This document shows positions 50,385 through 62,299 of a DNA stretch of 64,000 nt, piece by piece; the stretch's first letter is position 1, and each line of letters starts with the position of its first letter. The translations under genes and the position numbers were made by a program. The notes under the pieces were generated by a model. It saw only the letters and a list, made by a program, of their open reading frames with translations, made no database searches and was not told the DNA's origin. This DNA is from Diogma glabrata (Eukaryota; Arthropoda; Insecta; Diptera; Cylindrotomidae), in contig OY856187.1 of the NCBI GenBank assembly GCA_963693315.1, forward strand, positions 40,971,242-41,035,241. Direction: 5' to 3'.

Positions 50385-50912
50385 TTGAAAACATCATTTG
50401 AAAATATCGCTCCACCTGCACTCAGACGCTCGCATGCTCTCATGCGTGAACATAAAAAGGTAACCAACAACACCACGTTACCCTTGCACGAATATTACGG
50501 TGACCACACTCGTTGTCGATTGAAGTCAAGAAAGCCTCCACATAAAACTGCCAGCAACCTGCTGGCAACTGATTTTAATATCTTGGATGCCTGGGACACC
50601 TCCTGGCAACATTACAACACAACTGGCCTTTCTATTACTAACCCGACTTCTACCCAACCTGGTTTCGATTTGCCACGTCATACCTGGACTACATTAAACC
50701 AAATAAGAACGAATCATGGACGTTGTGCTGATTCTTTCTACAAGTGGGGCTTTTCAGAGTCCCCTGAGTGGGACTGCGGCGCTCCACAACAAACTATAAA
50801 ACACATTGCAACTGTGTGTCCAATTCGACGTTACAATGGCGACATCTCAGACATCCATTTGGCAACTCCCAATGTAGTAGCATGGATAGACTCGCTCGAT
50901 GTAAACATCTAA
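50385..50912 (+). pseudogene. C-terminal end of another non-LTR retrotransposon ORF
   Basis: 175 codons unlike the other LINE copies here. The C-terminal part WTTLNQIRTNHGRCADSF, YKWGFSESPEWDCGAP, QQTIKHIATVCP is the Cys/His-containing tail that follows the RT in several arthropod LINE families (arginine-rich helix, then Cys-Gly, then His...Cys). An upstream stretch PPALRRSHALMREHKKV is also typical. The RT itself is not present upstream, so this is a 5'-truncated copy; the 3' UTR runs to about 51110. Clade not determined. Confidence 0.65.
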
Positions 50913-52658
50913 TGTTCAAATGTACTGCCCAATGTTCAAATATTTTACTTTTTAATTTACTTAAAAGACACGCAATCAAATCGATTGTAAGTTCATTTAA
51001 TGTGCATCCATGTATTGTTTTAGGTAGATTTCATAGAAGAGTCTACCTATTTTTAAGTTTAATTTTTTAATGTGTCACAAAAAAAACCATACGCTAAATA
51101 AAAATAAATTTGAAAACAAAGTTAAAATATCAGCAATTATCTACTGGACCCTTCTCCACTTTGTTTAATGCAACTCAAAATTTAATGAAATTATTCTCAT
51201 GTTCACAGAAAATTTTAACAAAGTTTCTTTAAAATCACTTCATAACTATTAGTCTTGCAATGTAGACAAAATCTGTAAAAAAAACAAATCAATCTTTATA
51301 TCGTAAGTGACAAACCGCAAGATGTAATACAGAATTAAATGAAATAGCCTTTAAAACTTATTCAAAAATATGGAGGGGCTGAAATCTCACAGCACTGAGA
51401 TATCAAGACTTCGGTCTGGGTTAAGAATTTTGACATAGTTCTCGGCAAAAAACTTTTATGAAGACATGCTTTTTAGTTTTGGGCAGCAATGTATATCAAC
51501 ACATATCTTTTTGTCAAAGTACTTGTATTTTTTATCTCTGTATAGATATATATTACAAAACTAGCACGAAACATCAAAACCTTGTCGGAAAATTATACAG
51601 ATCATTTAACAGATACATTTAACAGATCACAAATTAACATAATTTAGTGAAAAGATTATACAATCAGCAAACTACTCAAAAATCTCTCCATTTAGCGTTT
51701 CGAGAAAACATTTCAAATCACATATTCATATTTCGTTCAAAATTCCAAATATATTATAAAAAGTAAATAAAATCAAAAATTCAAATTTTTTTTCAAATAA
51801 AATTCTACAAATATTTCAAAAATTATTACAAAATCAAAGATTAAAACTTTTTTCGAAAATTCTAAAAATATTGCAAAAATTATAACAAAATCAAAAAGTG
51901 TAACTTTTTTTAAAATTATAAAAATTATAATAAAATCAAAAATATAAAATTTTTCAAAATTCTAAAAATATTCTAAAAATTCTTACAAAATCAAAAATTG
52001 AAACTTTTTTCAAAATTGTAAAAATATATATAAAATTTAAAATTCTATTTTTTTTTAATTCTAAAAATATTCAAAAAACTAGAATAAAATCAAAAAAACA
52101 AATAAACTTAAACTTTATCTAAATTCTAATAATATTCCAAAAGTTCTTAAAATTCAAAAATTCAAACTTTCTCAAAAATTCTAAAAATATTGCAGAAATT
52201 ATAATAATATCAATAATTAAAACTTTTTTCAAAATTTCAAAAATTATATTAAAATCAAAAAATTAAAAATTTTTCACAATTCTAAAAATATTCCAAGAAT
52301 TCATACAAAATCAAATGTTGAAACTTTTTTCAGAATTCTAAAAATATATATAAATTATTTTTTTTTTTTTCAAAATTCAAAAAATATTGCAAAAATTATA
52401 ACAAAATCAAAAATTCAAACTGTTTCCAAAATCCTAAATATATCGCAAAAATTGAAACTTTTTCTAAAATTCTACAAATTATAATAAATTCGAAAATTTA
52501 AAGTTCTTCAAAATTCTAAAAACATTTCTAAAATTCTTACAAGATCAAAAATTGAAACTTTTTTCGAAATTTAAAATTATATATAAAAGAATTCTATTTT
52601 TTTCAATATTCAAAGAATATTACAAAAATTAAAACTTTTTCCAAAATTCTAAAAATAT

Positions 52659-54302
52659 TTTTTTTTTTTTAATAAGAAGTGTTGTGTAGTAGGAATTACA
52701 AAATGTGTCACAACAACCCATAGATACCTTTTAAGACGTAGGTCCCACAACAACATGCGTCTTGAGGAATAGGTGGACGCTTTTTTTAAATCTTTGTGGA
52801 TTGAAGGCACTCGAGACTATTGATTCGGGCAAAGCATTCCATGTGTACGATGTACGCACAAAGAAGTCCCTTTGCATTCTATTACTATGACAGAGAGTAA
52901 TCTCGACAGTTCGACCGCCCGCACAAACCGATTGACGAGTAAAACGGGGAAAAACATATGTCTGAGGCATTATGGACCTGATTTCATCCGCACACTGCTG
53001 GTGACGATATTTATAACAAACAACGAGATCAGCAACAGTGCGACGATGTTGCAGGGAATCAAGATCTAATGTTAAATCTCGATCGCCAACAATTCGTATA
53101 GCTCGCTTTTGAACAGAGTCCAAAAGAGCCAGGATAGTAACAGATGCAGCGCCCCAAACTTGACAACAATACTCCATACAAGGACGAATATAGGACTTAT
53201 AAATGTGGAGTAATTGATGCTAAGTAAAATATTTTTTACATCTATTGTGGAGGCCGAGTTTTCTTGACGCGCTCTTTGCCATGTCCATTATATGATCGTT
53301 CCAGAGTAAGTCGTTGGATATTGTGACTCCCAATAAACGAATGCTTTCACGTTCGTTTATTTGGTCGTCACACATATTAATTGAAATATCGTTTGGAAAC
53401 TCGGTCTTTGATCTGGAAACAATCAATAGCTGTGTTTTGGTGGAATTAAAATTGACCAAATTTTTGTCACCCCAACCGGCGACTTTTTTTATGTCCTCGT
53501 TTACATTTATGGCAGCGTCTCTCCGGACGGGATTTATTCGTTCATGCATTTTACCCTTTGAAGATAGGGGGACGAATGACTAGTGCAGTGTACTATCATC
53601 TGCAAAACTATTTATTGGGTTACTGGTGATTTGCAACAGTTCGTTGATATAAATTAAAAATAAAGTGGGAGATAAAACTGAGCCTTGGGGTACACCAGCG
53701 GTTATTAATTTAGACTCAGAAGAAAAGCCATCCATAGATACCGAGATGTATCGGTTAGACAGAAAATTTTGAATCAACTTCACGACTGCGGGATGAAAAC
53801 CGTACGCAATGAGCTTGTTGATCAAGTTGACATGCCAAATTCAATCAAATGCTTTTGAGATGTCTAATGCGATCACGTATACGTTTCACCACCTTTCTCA
53901 AGTATGCTATTCAAAATATGTGCCACATAGTTCAATAGATCGGTTGTTGATCTTTTGTTTCTACAACCGTATTGGCTATCAGATGTCAAATGGTTGTCTT
54001 CCAAAAATTTGGATATGTGTGAATTAATATAGTGCTCGTATATTTTAGACATGACTGGGAGTAAGGCTATTGGTCTATAATTTGAAATATCACATTTCGT
54101 TCCGTTTTTTTGGGACAGGCTGGACATTGGCCAACTTCCAGCAGGATGGATAAATACCAGATTTATAGGATTTATAGAATATTTCAGTGAGAGTTGGTGC
54201 AAGTTCTTTTGAAAATGTTTTTAGAATAACAGGAGGAATGCTGTCCAGACCAGAAGCTTTGTTGTTGTTTAACCCCCTTAAAAGTTATTCGACAATTTTG
54301 GT
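52659..54302 (-). mobile_element. Jockey-like LINE copy 2, 5'-truncated, in GTCY copy H
   Basis: A poly(T) at 52658-52671 (complement of the tail), then the family 3' end. The element is truncated in the RT region near the ccccttaaaagttattcgac block, which also exists at 6957 in copy 1. aatatt is present on both sides (just before the poly(T) and at 54303-54308), a short candidate target duplication. It agrees with the expected uninterrupted array sequence of the host element. Confidence 0.85.
52731..54202 (-). pseudogene. LINE ORF2 remnant (RT and C-terminal region), copy 2
   Basis: Segments 54202-53873, 53825-53580, 53549-53220 and 53177-52731 together cover: ISNYRPIALLPVMSKIYE, a YGCRNKRSTTDLL segment, FHPAVVKLIQNFLS, AGVPQGSVLSPTLF, the FADD catalytic box, LLGVTISNDLLWNDH, and the C-terminal block CCQVWGAASVTILALL to the end. 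FADD rather than YADD is usual for Jockey. Frame breaks and stops separate the segments, so it is dead. Collinear with copy 1 (6817-5447), and it keeps the FADD box in a cleaner frame. Confidence 0.85.
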
Positions 54303-54895
54303 AATATTGCAAAAATTATTACAAAATCAATAAATAATACAAACTTTTTTCTAAGTTCCAAATATATTTCAAAAACTTTACCCAATTCAAAAATTTCTAT
54401 ATCCAATTTCATTTCCAATAACATTTACGTCATAAAAGCAGCAAAATTTATTTTTCCAAAAAATTGGCTAAAAAAATAAATGAAATCATTTTTTGACACA
54501 CTTGACATTATTTTGTTGACAAACTTATAATGCCATAATTCTCTATATTAATAATAAAATTTCTTGTCATACAAATAATTAATTTTATTTTTTTCCATAA
54601 AATTGGGTTCAAAAATAAATAAAATTTTTCTTTTGACACCCTTGACAACATTTTTTTGACAAACTTATAATGCAATAATCTAGATTTTGGTCTCACATAC
54701 CAATCCCAATCATTAAGATTTTTCCAAATTCAATGTTCCTACTCGTAATCACTTAAAATACATGTTTTTTCAGCAAAAAATATGCATATTTCTTTGTTTT
54801 GACACACTTTACGATTTTTTTGACACACTTCCGGTACAGTTATCGAAAACATCGTCCTGTCGGCTCTTTCCATTGAGTAAACCTATGTAATAGGA

Positions 54896-55590
54896 TTAGA
54901 GGCACCTCTGATGTAGAGATACCGGCTGCACCAATTGTAATAACTCAGATGACCGCCTGGGCTAAATGTCTTGCCTCAGGTGACCGACTGCGTCAATTGT
55001 AATGGTGTGGAACCACCGGTTGTGCCAATTGTTATAGTGTGGAAAACCAGTTGTGCCAATTGTAATAGGTCAGATGACCTACCTGCTTCCTCCAAGTTCC
55101 TACTTGTCACTTACACTAGTGTTAGGAGTATAAAACTCTTTCCTGGTTTGTTGTTTTCTCGTTGGGTTTCTCGATTGGTTCCCCTTTGTAAACCAATGAA
55201 AGATCATTTATTGTATTTTATAATCTTACGCGGTGTTTATTTTTCACACAATAATTTTCTTGTATTTAACCCTAAATTTTTCGATAATATATTTTTTAAT
55301 TTAATTTTTCCTTTGGAAATAACACTAAATTTTTCAATAATATATTTTTTAAATTAATTTTTCCTTTGGAAAATTTGTAACACTAAATATTTCAATAATA
55401 TATTTTCTAAATTAATTTTTCCTTTGGAAAATTTGTAACACTAAATTTTTTAATAATATAATTTCTTTGAACACAAATTGTAGTAAACTTTTATTTGAAC
55501 ACTTTGGTTTTGGTGGTTTTACGTTTAACCAAAAAACTTTCTCGCGACGACCAGGATAGTTTCAATAATACTGACTGACTTCTCCTAGGT
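54896..55590 (+). repeat. Possible LTR or solo LTR fragment
   Basis: tgtaatagg starts exactly where the GTCY copy is broken. The segment has repeated words (caattgtaat, gaccgcctgg/gaccgactgcg), a TATA-like gtataaaact at 55129 and a downstream tctcgcgacgaccaggat near 55542 that loosely resembles an LTR-retrotransposon primer-binding region. No second LTR or coding region found. Low confidence. Confidence 0.3.
55268..55463. repeat. 58-bp tandem repeat, ~3.3 units
   Basis: Units carry cactaaatttttcaataat, atatattttttaaatta and atttttcctttggaaa; the cactaaat starts lie at 55323, 55381 and 55439, with a diverged unit before them. It lies inside the possible LTR. Confidence 0.85.
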
Positions 55591-55599
55591 TCGGGGTCC

Positions 55600-56685
55600 A
55601 AAGGGTTGGACCCCCCAAAGATTAGGTTTTTGTTTTCACGTTCGCGATTTATTTTCAACTAACTCTGTTTGATTTTTGGGTAAGTTTTATAATAAATTTT
55701 GTAAGTTTTATTAACCAATCAAAAGTTATAAAATAATTATTTCTGTTTTTTATGGAAAAAATGTAGTATTTGCTATTTCTTATGTAAACATAATTTCATA
55801 GTTTTATTAAATTTTAATTTATCAAATTTCGTAACTTCCGTTTTACATTGTAGTAACTGAAATTTGATTTATTTGGCTTGTGCTTAGTTTTAATTTACAT
55901 GAATTTTTATGTTTACCGTTTAACGAGTTTTAGGAATTTTGCTTTTTGAAATTGCTAATTGGTGAATTTTATTGGATTCGATATTGTATGGAAATGTATA
56001 TGTTTTAAACATTGTTGCTTAGAATATTTACTTTGAATTCGTGGGAATCGCTGAGATTGGGTTTTGAATGGAAATTTTTTGATATCAAGACATTGTTGCT
56101 CAGTTGGGTTTTTTGAATTTATTTCATGTGATGTTGAAATCATGGATTTTTGCTTAAGTTAGGCTTTTTAGTAAGTTTGTGAAAAATAGAATAAATATTT
56201 CTGAATATTGTTGTGAAATTTAGAAATATTTGAAGTTGAGTTTTTTCATTGGAAATTGTTCCAATGATTTCTTAATATGATGAAATAATTAGTTTTGTGG
56301 TGAAATTGAGTTTTGAATGGAGATTGTTGATATACATGATATCAATGATTTAAGACAATGTTGTATCGTTTGGATGAAATAGGGTTTTGGGTATTTTATG
56401 CGTTTGTTATTGTTAACACTTCGCAAATTCCTAAAACAGAAATACAGTAAAATCAATGTTATATAATTAAGTCGTATATTTATGTTAACTTATTCATGTT
56501 TTGCTGAATTTTTAAAGGTTGAAATTTCCTCAATTATCATTCAAAAAGTTCTAAAAAAGAAATAAAGTAAAATGAATATTATGTGATTAAGTCATATTTA
56601 TCAATGTTAACTTATTATAGTTGATGTTCTCTGGAATTGTAGAATACTCCAAATTTTGATTTATATAACTCTAAAATAAACAATA
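55600..56685. other. AT-rich non-coding stretch
   Basis: Loosely repetitive (gttgaattttg, atattgttgtgaaat, agaaataaagtaaaatgaat type words). No ORF with coding character. Confidence 0.4.
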
Positions 56686-56689
56686 AGAA

Positions 56690-56712
56690 TTATTATTATT
56701 ATTATTATTATG
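56690..56712. repeat. (ATT)n microsatellite
   Basis: Eight or so att units directly beside the TIR element at 56713. An A-rich simple repeat (a-runs broken by c) also lies at 56849-56905 inside that element. Confidence 0.85.
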
Positions 56713-57567
56713 TATATGGGTAGTTCTACACACGAAGGAAGAAAATGGAGCTAATTACGGCACGACATGTTTTTTGCGTATAAGTTCTGGCAACTAGTTT
56801 TAGTTAAAGTTGATGACGTTCTTTCAACGTTTCTGAATGTGGCCAGTCAAAAAAAAAAAAAAAACAAAAAAAAAAACAAAAAAAAAAAAACAAAACAATA
56901 CAAGAGTTAAAATTAAAAAATATCCTTCTTAATCATAAATTAACTCAAAATTGTCTCAATATTATCTCAAAATACGAAATAAACATTTAACTAACTCTGC
57001 CCGCATTTAAATCTTCCAGGGGACTCAGAACAGGGACTGATAATTTATCAGTATTTCGCTTAAAAATGACAAAATTACGTCTAAAAAAAAAATAAACGGA
57101 TTCTATACCAAGGCAATTCATATTCACGACGTATAAAATTACAAAATTACCTGTAATTAAAATACTTTTTACAAAAATGCTTGCCAGGGGACTGATAATT
57201 TGACTGGACAACACACGATCTTGCTACTAATGATGACTGTTTTGAATGATAAAACCTCGGACTAAGTAAAACACTTGCAATATTATGTTTATTGAACTTT
57301 AATTAATTCCTGTGACGAGAGATAACTTGATAGAAATATGAATTTCTAATATTTTCAATGTGTTTTTATTGGGCAGGATAATAATAACAAATTGTTGGGA
57401 CAAACTTTAATAGGATATATCTTATATGAAATATAGAGTAATGTTTTGATTATTTACACATTATTAAAGCATCATTATTCAAAATTATTACTACAGTGTA
57501 AATTTGTCTCTACACACTTAGAATCATTGATTATTTAGTTTACCACCTTTGAATTTCAAGGTTGGAC

Positions 57568-57773
57568 TGTTGAGATTATGGATGTATTGGGATAGATTAT
57601 ACGTAGATATAATTAAAACCTGTGTTGGTTGAGTTTCAAGAGAGAACTAACTTTATTAATTGTAATATAATTTATCGATTAACAAACAATGCTTGGTAAG
57701 CAAATTATTCTACAGTTAAACAAATTATTCCATAGTTGCTCTACATAATAATTTGTATGTGTATATTTCAACA
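57568..57773 (-). repeat. Copia 3' LTR
   Basis: 206 bp beginning tg and ending ca. A word caaattattctacagttaa is partly duplicated inside (caaattattccatagttg). Two differences from the other LTR were found by eye (near 57660 and 57732). Confidence 0.95.
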
Positions 57774-58009
57774 CCCTCACTTTTTATTTATAACTATAGT
57801 ATTCTTTTTAAAAATAAAACATTAAACGAAATTACTAATTTAACAAGAAGCATTGAAATTTTAAAATTATAATTCAACAATGTATGTAATATGTATATAA
57901 CAACAAAGAAATAAAATCAATAAAAAATTAAACAATGTTTATTCTTCAAATTTACTTAAATTAAGATTTAACTTTTAAACCGTTGATGAGTTGTTGTTTT
58001 TTTTTTTTT

Positions 58010-58756
58010 TTTAATAAAATGTGTTGTGTAATAGGGTTTAGAATATGTGTCACAACAACACATAAATACCTTTTAAGACCTGGGTCCCACAACAACTGGC
58101 GTTCTGAGGTGTAGATTAACGCTTTTTTTAAACATCTGTGGGTTGAAGCCACCTAAGACTAAGTGTTCCGGCAAACTATTCCATTTGTACGCAGTTCGGA
58201 CAAGGAAGTCTCTCTGCGATCTGCCAGTATGACAGCGCGGGATCTTTACCGTTTCACTGGTTGCGGCAGCCAATTGCCGAGTGGAACGGGGGTAAGAATA
58301 AGTTTGAGGCATGATGCCGCTGATTTCATCTGAGCACTGCTGATGACGATATTTGTAAAAAACAACGAGGTCAGCAACAGTGCGACGATGTTGTAGGGAA
58401 TCAAGTTTTGATGTCAAAGTTCGATCACCTACAATTCGTATAGCTCGCTTTTTCCAAGAGGGCCAAGATGGAAACAGAGGCAGCACCCCAAACTTGACAG
58501 CAGTACTCCATACAGGGACGAATATAGGACTTATAAACATGGAGCAATTGGTATGGAGTGAAAAATTTTTTGCATCTATTTAGGAGGCCGAGTTTTTTAG
58601 ACGCACTTTTTGCCATCTCCATTACATGATCGTTCCAGAGTAGGTCATTTGAAACTGTGACACCCAATAAACGAATGTTTTTACATTCACCTATTGGTTC
58701 ATCACACATACTAAATAAAATATCTTTGGGGAACTCGGTCTTTAATCTGGAAACTT
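58010..58756 (-). mobile_element. Jockey-like LINE copy 3, 5'-truncated, inside the copia
   Basis: Poly(T) at 57996-58012 then the family 3' end; the ORF2 C-terminal region is in two frames (58540-58073 and 58756-58425). Marker words: LLWNDHVMEMAKSASKKLG, CCQVWGAASVSILALL, LQHRRTVADLVVFYKYRHQ. It differs from copies 1 and 2 at many positions, so it represents another subfamily or an older lineage. Flanking duplication not clear. Confidence 0.85.
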
Positions 58757-58958
58757 CGTTATACTTCTTCTTCACATTCTTGACATGTTGTTTATAAATG
58801 AAAATAGCAAATTTTATAATTTTAATAAGAGTTATTCTCCCCAGTAATATTAAAATTTCTTCTTCGATTTGGACTGGAACTGGTTCTTCGATAACTACAT
58901 TGTTGTTTACATTTCCAGTTGAGTCCACAGTTTTTTTTTTTGATGTGCTGCCTTCCAT
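58757..58958 (-). pseudogene. Extra ORF downstream of copia pol, cut by a LINE
   Basis: About 67 codons of the ORF starting at 58958 belong to the copia element before the LINE sequence begins near 58756. The N-terminus is polar (MEGSTSKKKTVDSTGN), followed by an acidic stretch, a hydrophobic segment (ILILLGRITLIKIIKFAIFI) and a basic tail. It lies about 100 bp after pol. No family recognised. Position after pol recalls the third ORF of some LTR elements, but homology is not shown. The frame appears to have continued beyond the LINE insertion to a nearby stop at about 57966. Confidence 0.4.
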
Positions 58959-59056
58959 TTTGTTGATTTTAATTTTAAAATTATGTTAAAGAAACTTTGT
59001 AACGTTTGGCAGAAACTAAAAATAAAATTAAAATAATTGATTAATATAAATCAAAT

Positions 59057-59404
59057 TTATGAAGCACGAAGACCTCCTTGCTCAGCACAAAAATTGTGTT
59101 TTTCTTTTGAAACTGCTTTAGTAAGCGAATCTGCAACCATATTTTTTGTTGACACAAATTCAACACCAATTATTTTATTTTCGACTTTTTCACGAATATG
59201 ATGGTGTCGAATATCAATATGTTTTGTTCGAGGTCTATAACCTTCTATTTCCGCCAATTTTATCGCGCTTGTGCTATCACAATAAATTTTTGTTGTTTCT
59301 TCGGAATTTATATCAACTTCTTTCTCTAGTTGTTTTAGCCAAATTATTTCACGAGTAGTTGTTGATAAAGCTATATACTCAGCTTCCGTACTTGACAACG
59401 CCAC
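59057..59404 (-). pseudogene. Copia RNase H C-terminal part
   Basis: 115 codons continuing in frame after the stop: ALSSTEAEYIALS (catalytic Glu), YCDSTSAIKLA (catalytic Asp), RTKHIDIRHHHIRE, and the usual ending with a lost-Leu/Thr TKAV segment. Its natural stop is at 59057-59059. So the whole 62872-59057 span is one frame with three internal stops and no frameshift. Confidence 0.93.
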
Positions 59405-59410
59405 TATGGG

Positions 59411-60601
59411 TTATCTTTTACTTCCCCAACTTATAGCTGCACTGCCCATTTTTATAATAAAACCACTACAAGATCTTCGTTCATCGTTATCTGAAGCCCA
59501 ATCTGCATCACTGTATGCAACCATGTCACTTCTTTGACCTTTTACATACTGTAGTTTCATATTAATCGTTCCACTCAAATATCTAATGATGCGTTTGACA
59601 GCTTTCCAGTGAATTTCAGATTGATTGTTGTTAAAACGACTAACGTTATTCACAGCAAAGAAAATATCAGGTCGTGTTGCTTGAGATAAAAACAACAAAC
59701 ATCCCACGACTTCTTGATATGGTACTTTACCTACAAGACTGTTTTCCTCATTTACATCTTTAGTTGAAAGCTTTTGACTAGTATCACATGGTGTACCCAC
59801 TGGCTTACATTTTTCCATTCCGAAACGATGCATAATTTCGAGGATGTAACTGCTCTGATCCAATTCAATATATTTTTCACTTTGAGTGATTTTTATTCCA
59901 ATACAATTTTTGACAATGCCAATATCTTTCATTTGAAAATTTTTGTTCAGGAACGTCTTTAATTTATTTAATTCTAGTTCATCTTTATAAAAGAATAAAA
60001 GATCATCAACATAAATGGCAACAATTAGTTTAATATTACCTTTTTGATAAATACATGGATCAGTCTTGCATCTTGTTAAGCCATATTCCTTTAAAGCTGC
60101 ATCTAATTTAAGGTTCCATATACGTCCTGCTTGCTTCAATCCATATAGGGCTCTGTTGAGTTTGCAAACCATTTGAGTTCCATCATTGAATTCTTCCGGT
60201 TGCTCCATATATATCTCCTCATTGAGATCTCCTTGAAGAAATGCAGTAACGACATCCATTTGATGTATTTTCATTTCCCATTTTGCGGCTAATGCTACGA
60301 GAAATCGAATTGACGTATATCTTACTACTGGGGAGTAAGTTTCATTGTAGTCCACTCCAAATTTTTGACTACATCCTTTGGCTACTAGACGTGCTTTAAA
60401 TCTGATAACATTACCTTTATCATCTCTTTTTGATTTAAATACCCATTTACCTTTAATTGGTTGTTTTCCAGTGGGAAGATCCACTAGTGACCAAGTGTTA
60501 TTAGTTTCATGTGCATTAATTTCTTCTTGCATAGCATCCTGCCATTTTACACAATCTCTACTATTTTTTGCTTCACCTACTGTCAATGGATCAATAAACA
60601 A
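59411..60601 (-). pseudogene. Copia reverse transcriptase and start of RNase H
   Basis: 396 codons, same frame. Landmarks: WQDAMQEEINAHETNNTW, KGKWVFKSKRD-type stretch, KARLVAKGCSQ, MDVVTAFLQGDL (first catalytic Asp at residue 116), ALYGLKQAGRIWN, and YVDD at residues 197-200. The RNase H begins at YSDADWASD. A TAA at 59411-59413 breaks the RNase H after SWGSKR. Confidence 0.93.
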
Positions 60602-60610
60602 TGCAACATT

Positions 60611-62248
60611 TTATAAATTGAATACATTACCATTTCTAGTTTTGGATCTTGTTTCCATGGGTGATCGAAAGGGTTCAATGATTGTTTCATCAGTAGAATA
60701 ATCTTCATCTTTTGAATCATCAGCTACTGTTTCATCTTTAAACTCCTCTAAAACACTAGTATCAATTCCAGTGTGAATACTTGTATTATTGTCATTATCT
60801 TCAACATCCCTCACTGAATCGATATTGACAATATCATTTCCACTATTCTTTTGCTCATGGAATATTACATCTCTACTAATGGTTATTTTTCTTGTTTTCT
60901 TATCAATACATCGAAAAGCAGATCCTTCATAACCAACGAATATTAATTTTTTAGATTTATAATCCAGTTTTTTCCGCTTTTCTCCTAAATGCACCATTAC
61001 CTGCGAACCAAAAACTTTAATATGCGATAAATCTACTTTGTTACCTGACCAAATTTCTTCAGGTGTTTTATTTTCAGTATGGGTTCCTACAGAACGATTG
61101 ACAAGATATGCTGCCATATTAACAGCTTCAGCCCAATATGTCTTTGGAAGATCAGCATCATGCAATAAACATCTAGCTTTCTCAATTAATGTTCGGTTGA
61201 ACCTCTCCGCTACCCCATTTTGCTGTGGAGTATACGGTGTGGTCAACTGATGCTGTATACCGTTCGCTTTTAAATACTTTCCAAAATGATTTGAAACATA
61301 TTCCGTACCGTTATCTGTTCGGAAGGCCTTGATTTTGCATCCAGTTTGATTTTCCACGTTTGCTTTAAATTCTACAAACTTATCAAACACTTCTTGCTTG
61401 CTATGTAAAAAATAACAAAATATTTTATGAGAATAATCATCAATAAATGTTAACAGATACTTAGCCTTTCCGATAGATAAGGTTTCTATTGGTCCAACAA
61501 GGTCGGAATGAATTAACTCCAATGTTGTAGTTGACAATTTTGTTTTAGCCTTAAACGGTTGACGACATTGTTTTCCAGCAGCACATGATTCACAACTGTT
61601 TATGTCAATCACTTCACCTGAAAATTGTATTCCTTTAACCGCACCATCTCTCATTTTACACATGCTCTGATAATTCATGTGACCCAATCTGCGGTACCAT
61701 AACAACGCACTATTTTCATTGTTATATGAAACCAAACATTTTTCTGAATTTGCATAAAATTTATGCACACCATTTTCTGGTAAACAATTAGCTATCACTT
61801 CTTTATTTTTATTAAAAATTGTGCAACCATTTATTTTATTAAACACAACAGTATTGTCTTTTTCAACAATTTTGCTTACAGATAACAAATTTGCAACTAA
61901 GTCCGGCACGTGTAGAATATTTTCTACACTTATTTCAGTAGTATTTAATTTAATGGTCATGCTCCCTGCATTGTTTACAGCCATTTTCTCGTTGTTTGCA
62001 CTAACAATATTATTTGTTTTTGTTGGTTTTATTCCATTGAGCAAGCACAAATTCGGGGTCATATGATTTGAAGCACCCGAATCTATGTACCAACTATTAA
62101 TATCTGACTCACACAGAAATGCTGAAAATGCATTTTTTGCACTACCTTGTGTCGTTTCTGGTTTATTGTTCCTTTTAGTTTGATCATGACACACATTGCT
62201 GAGATGATCTGGAGATCCACAATTATAACACTTTTTTTTCTTTTGCAA
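60611..62248 (-). pseudogene. Copia zinc knuckle, protease and integrase region
   Basis: 545 codons in the same frame as gag. Residues 7-20: CX2CX4HX4C zinc knuckle (nucleocapsid). Residues 51-63: aspartic protease active site, WYIDSGASNHM. Residues 183-225: HHCC zinc-binding domain before the integrase (WYRRLGH ... CESC). Integrase catalytic D249, D312 and E348 with the expected 35-residue D-to-E spacing (HSDLVGP, RTDNGTEY, QNGVAERFNRT). A TAA at 60611-60613 stops it before the RT. The acidic linker near residues 470-530 is usual for copia. Confidence 0.93.
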
Positions 62249-62299
62249 TCTAAACGATTTTTTACCAAATTTTTTCTTTCCAAAAAACGCTTCACCAGT

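Larger units (their letters stand above)
51368..54895 (-). mobile_element. GTCY-family element, copy H, split by a LINE
   Basis: The start tatggaggggctgaaatctcac lies at 51370. A long ~55-bp AT-rich array runs to 52658, the LINE occupies 52659-54302, and the array and ~120-bp units resume at 54303 (gacacacttgacattattt, cacttccggtacag). The copy stops at gagtaaacctat (54895), where a possible LTR begins, so its tetranucleotide block and terminal hairpin are missing. Confidence 0.8.

Noticed and set aside
54971..55357. 128-codon ORF with repeated Asn-Cys/Val motifs
   Set aside because: Generated by the short internal repeats of the possible LTR; no domain, and the second half is AT-driven.
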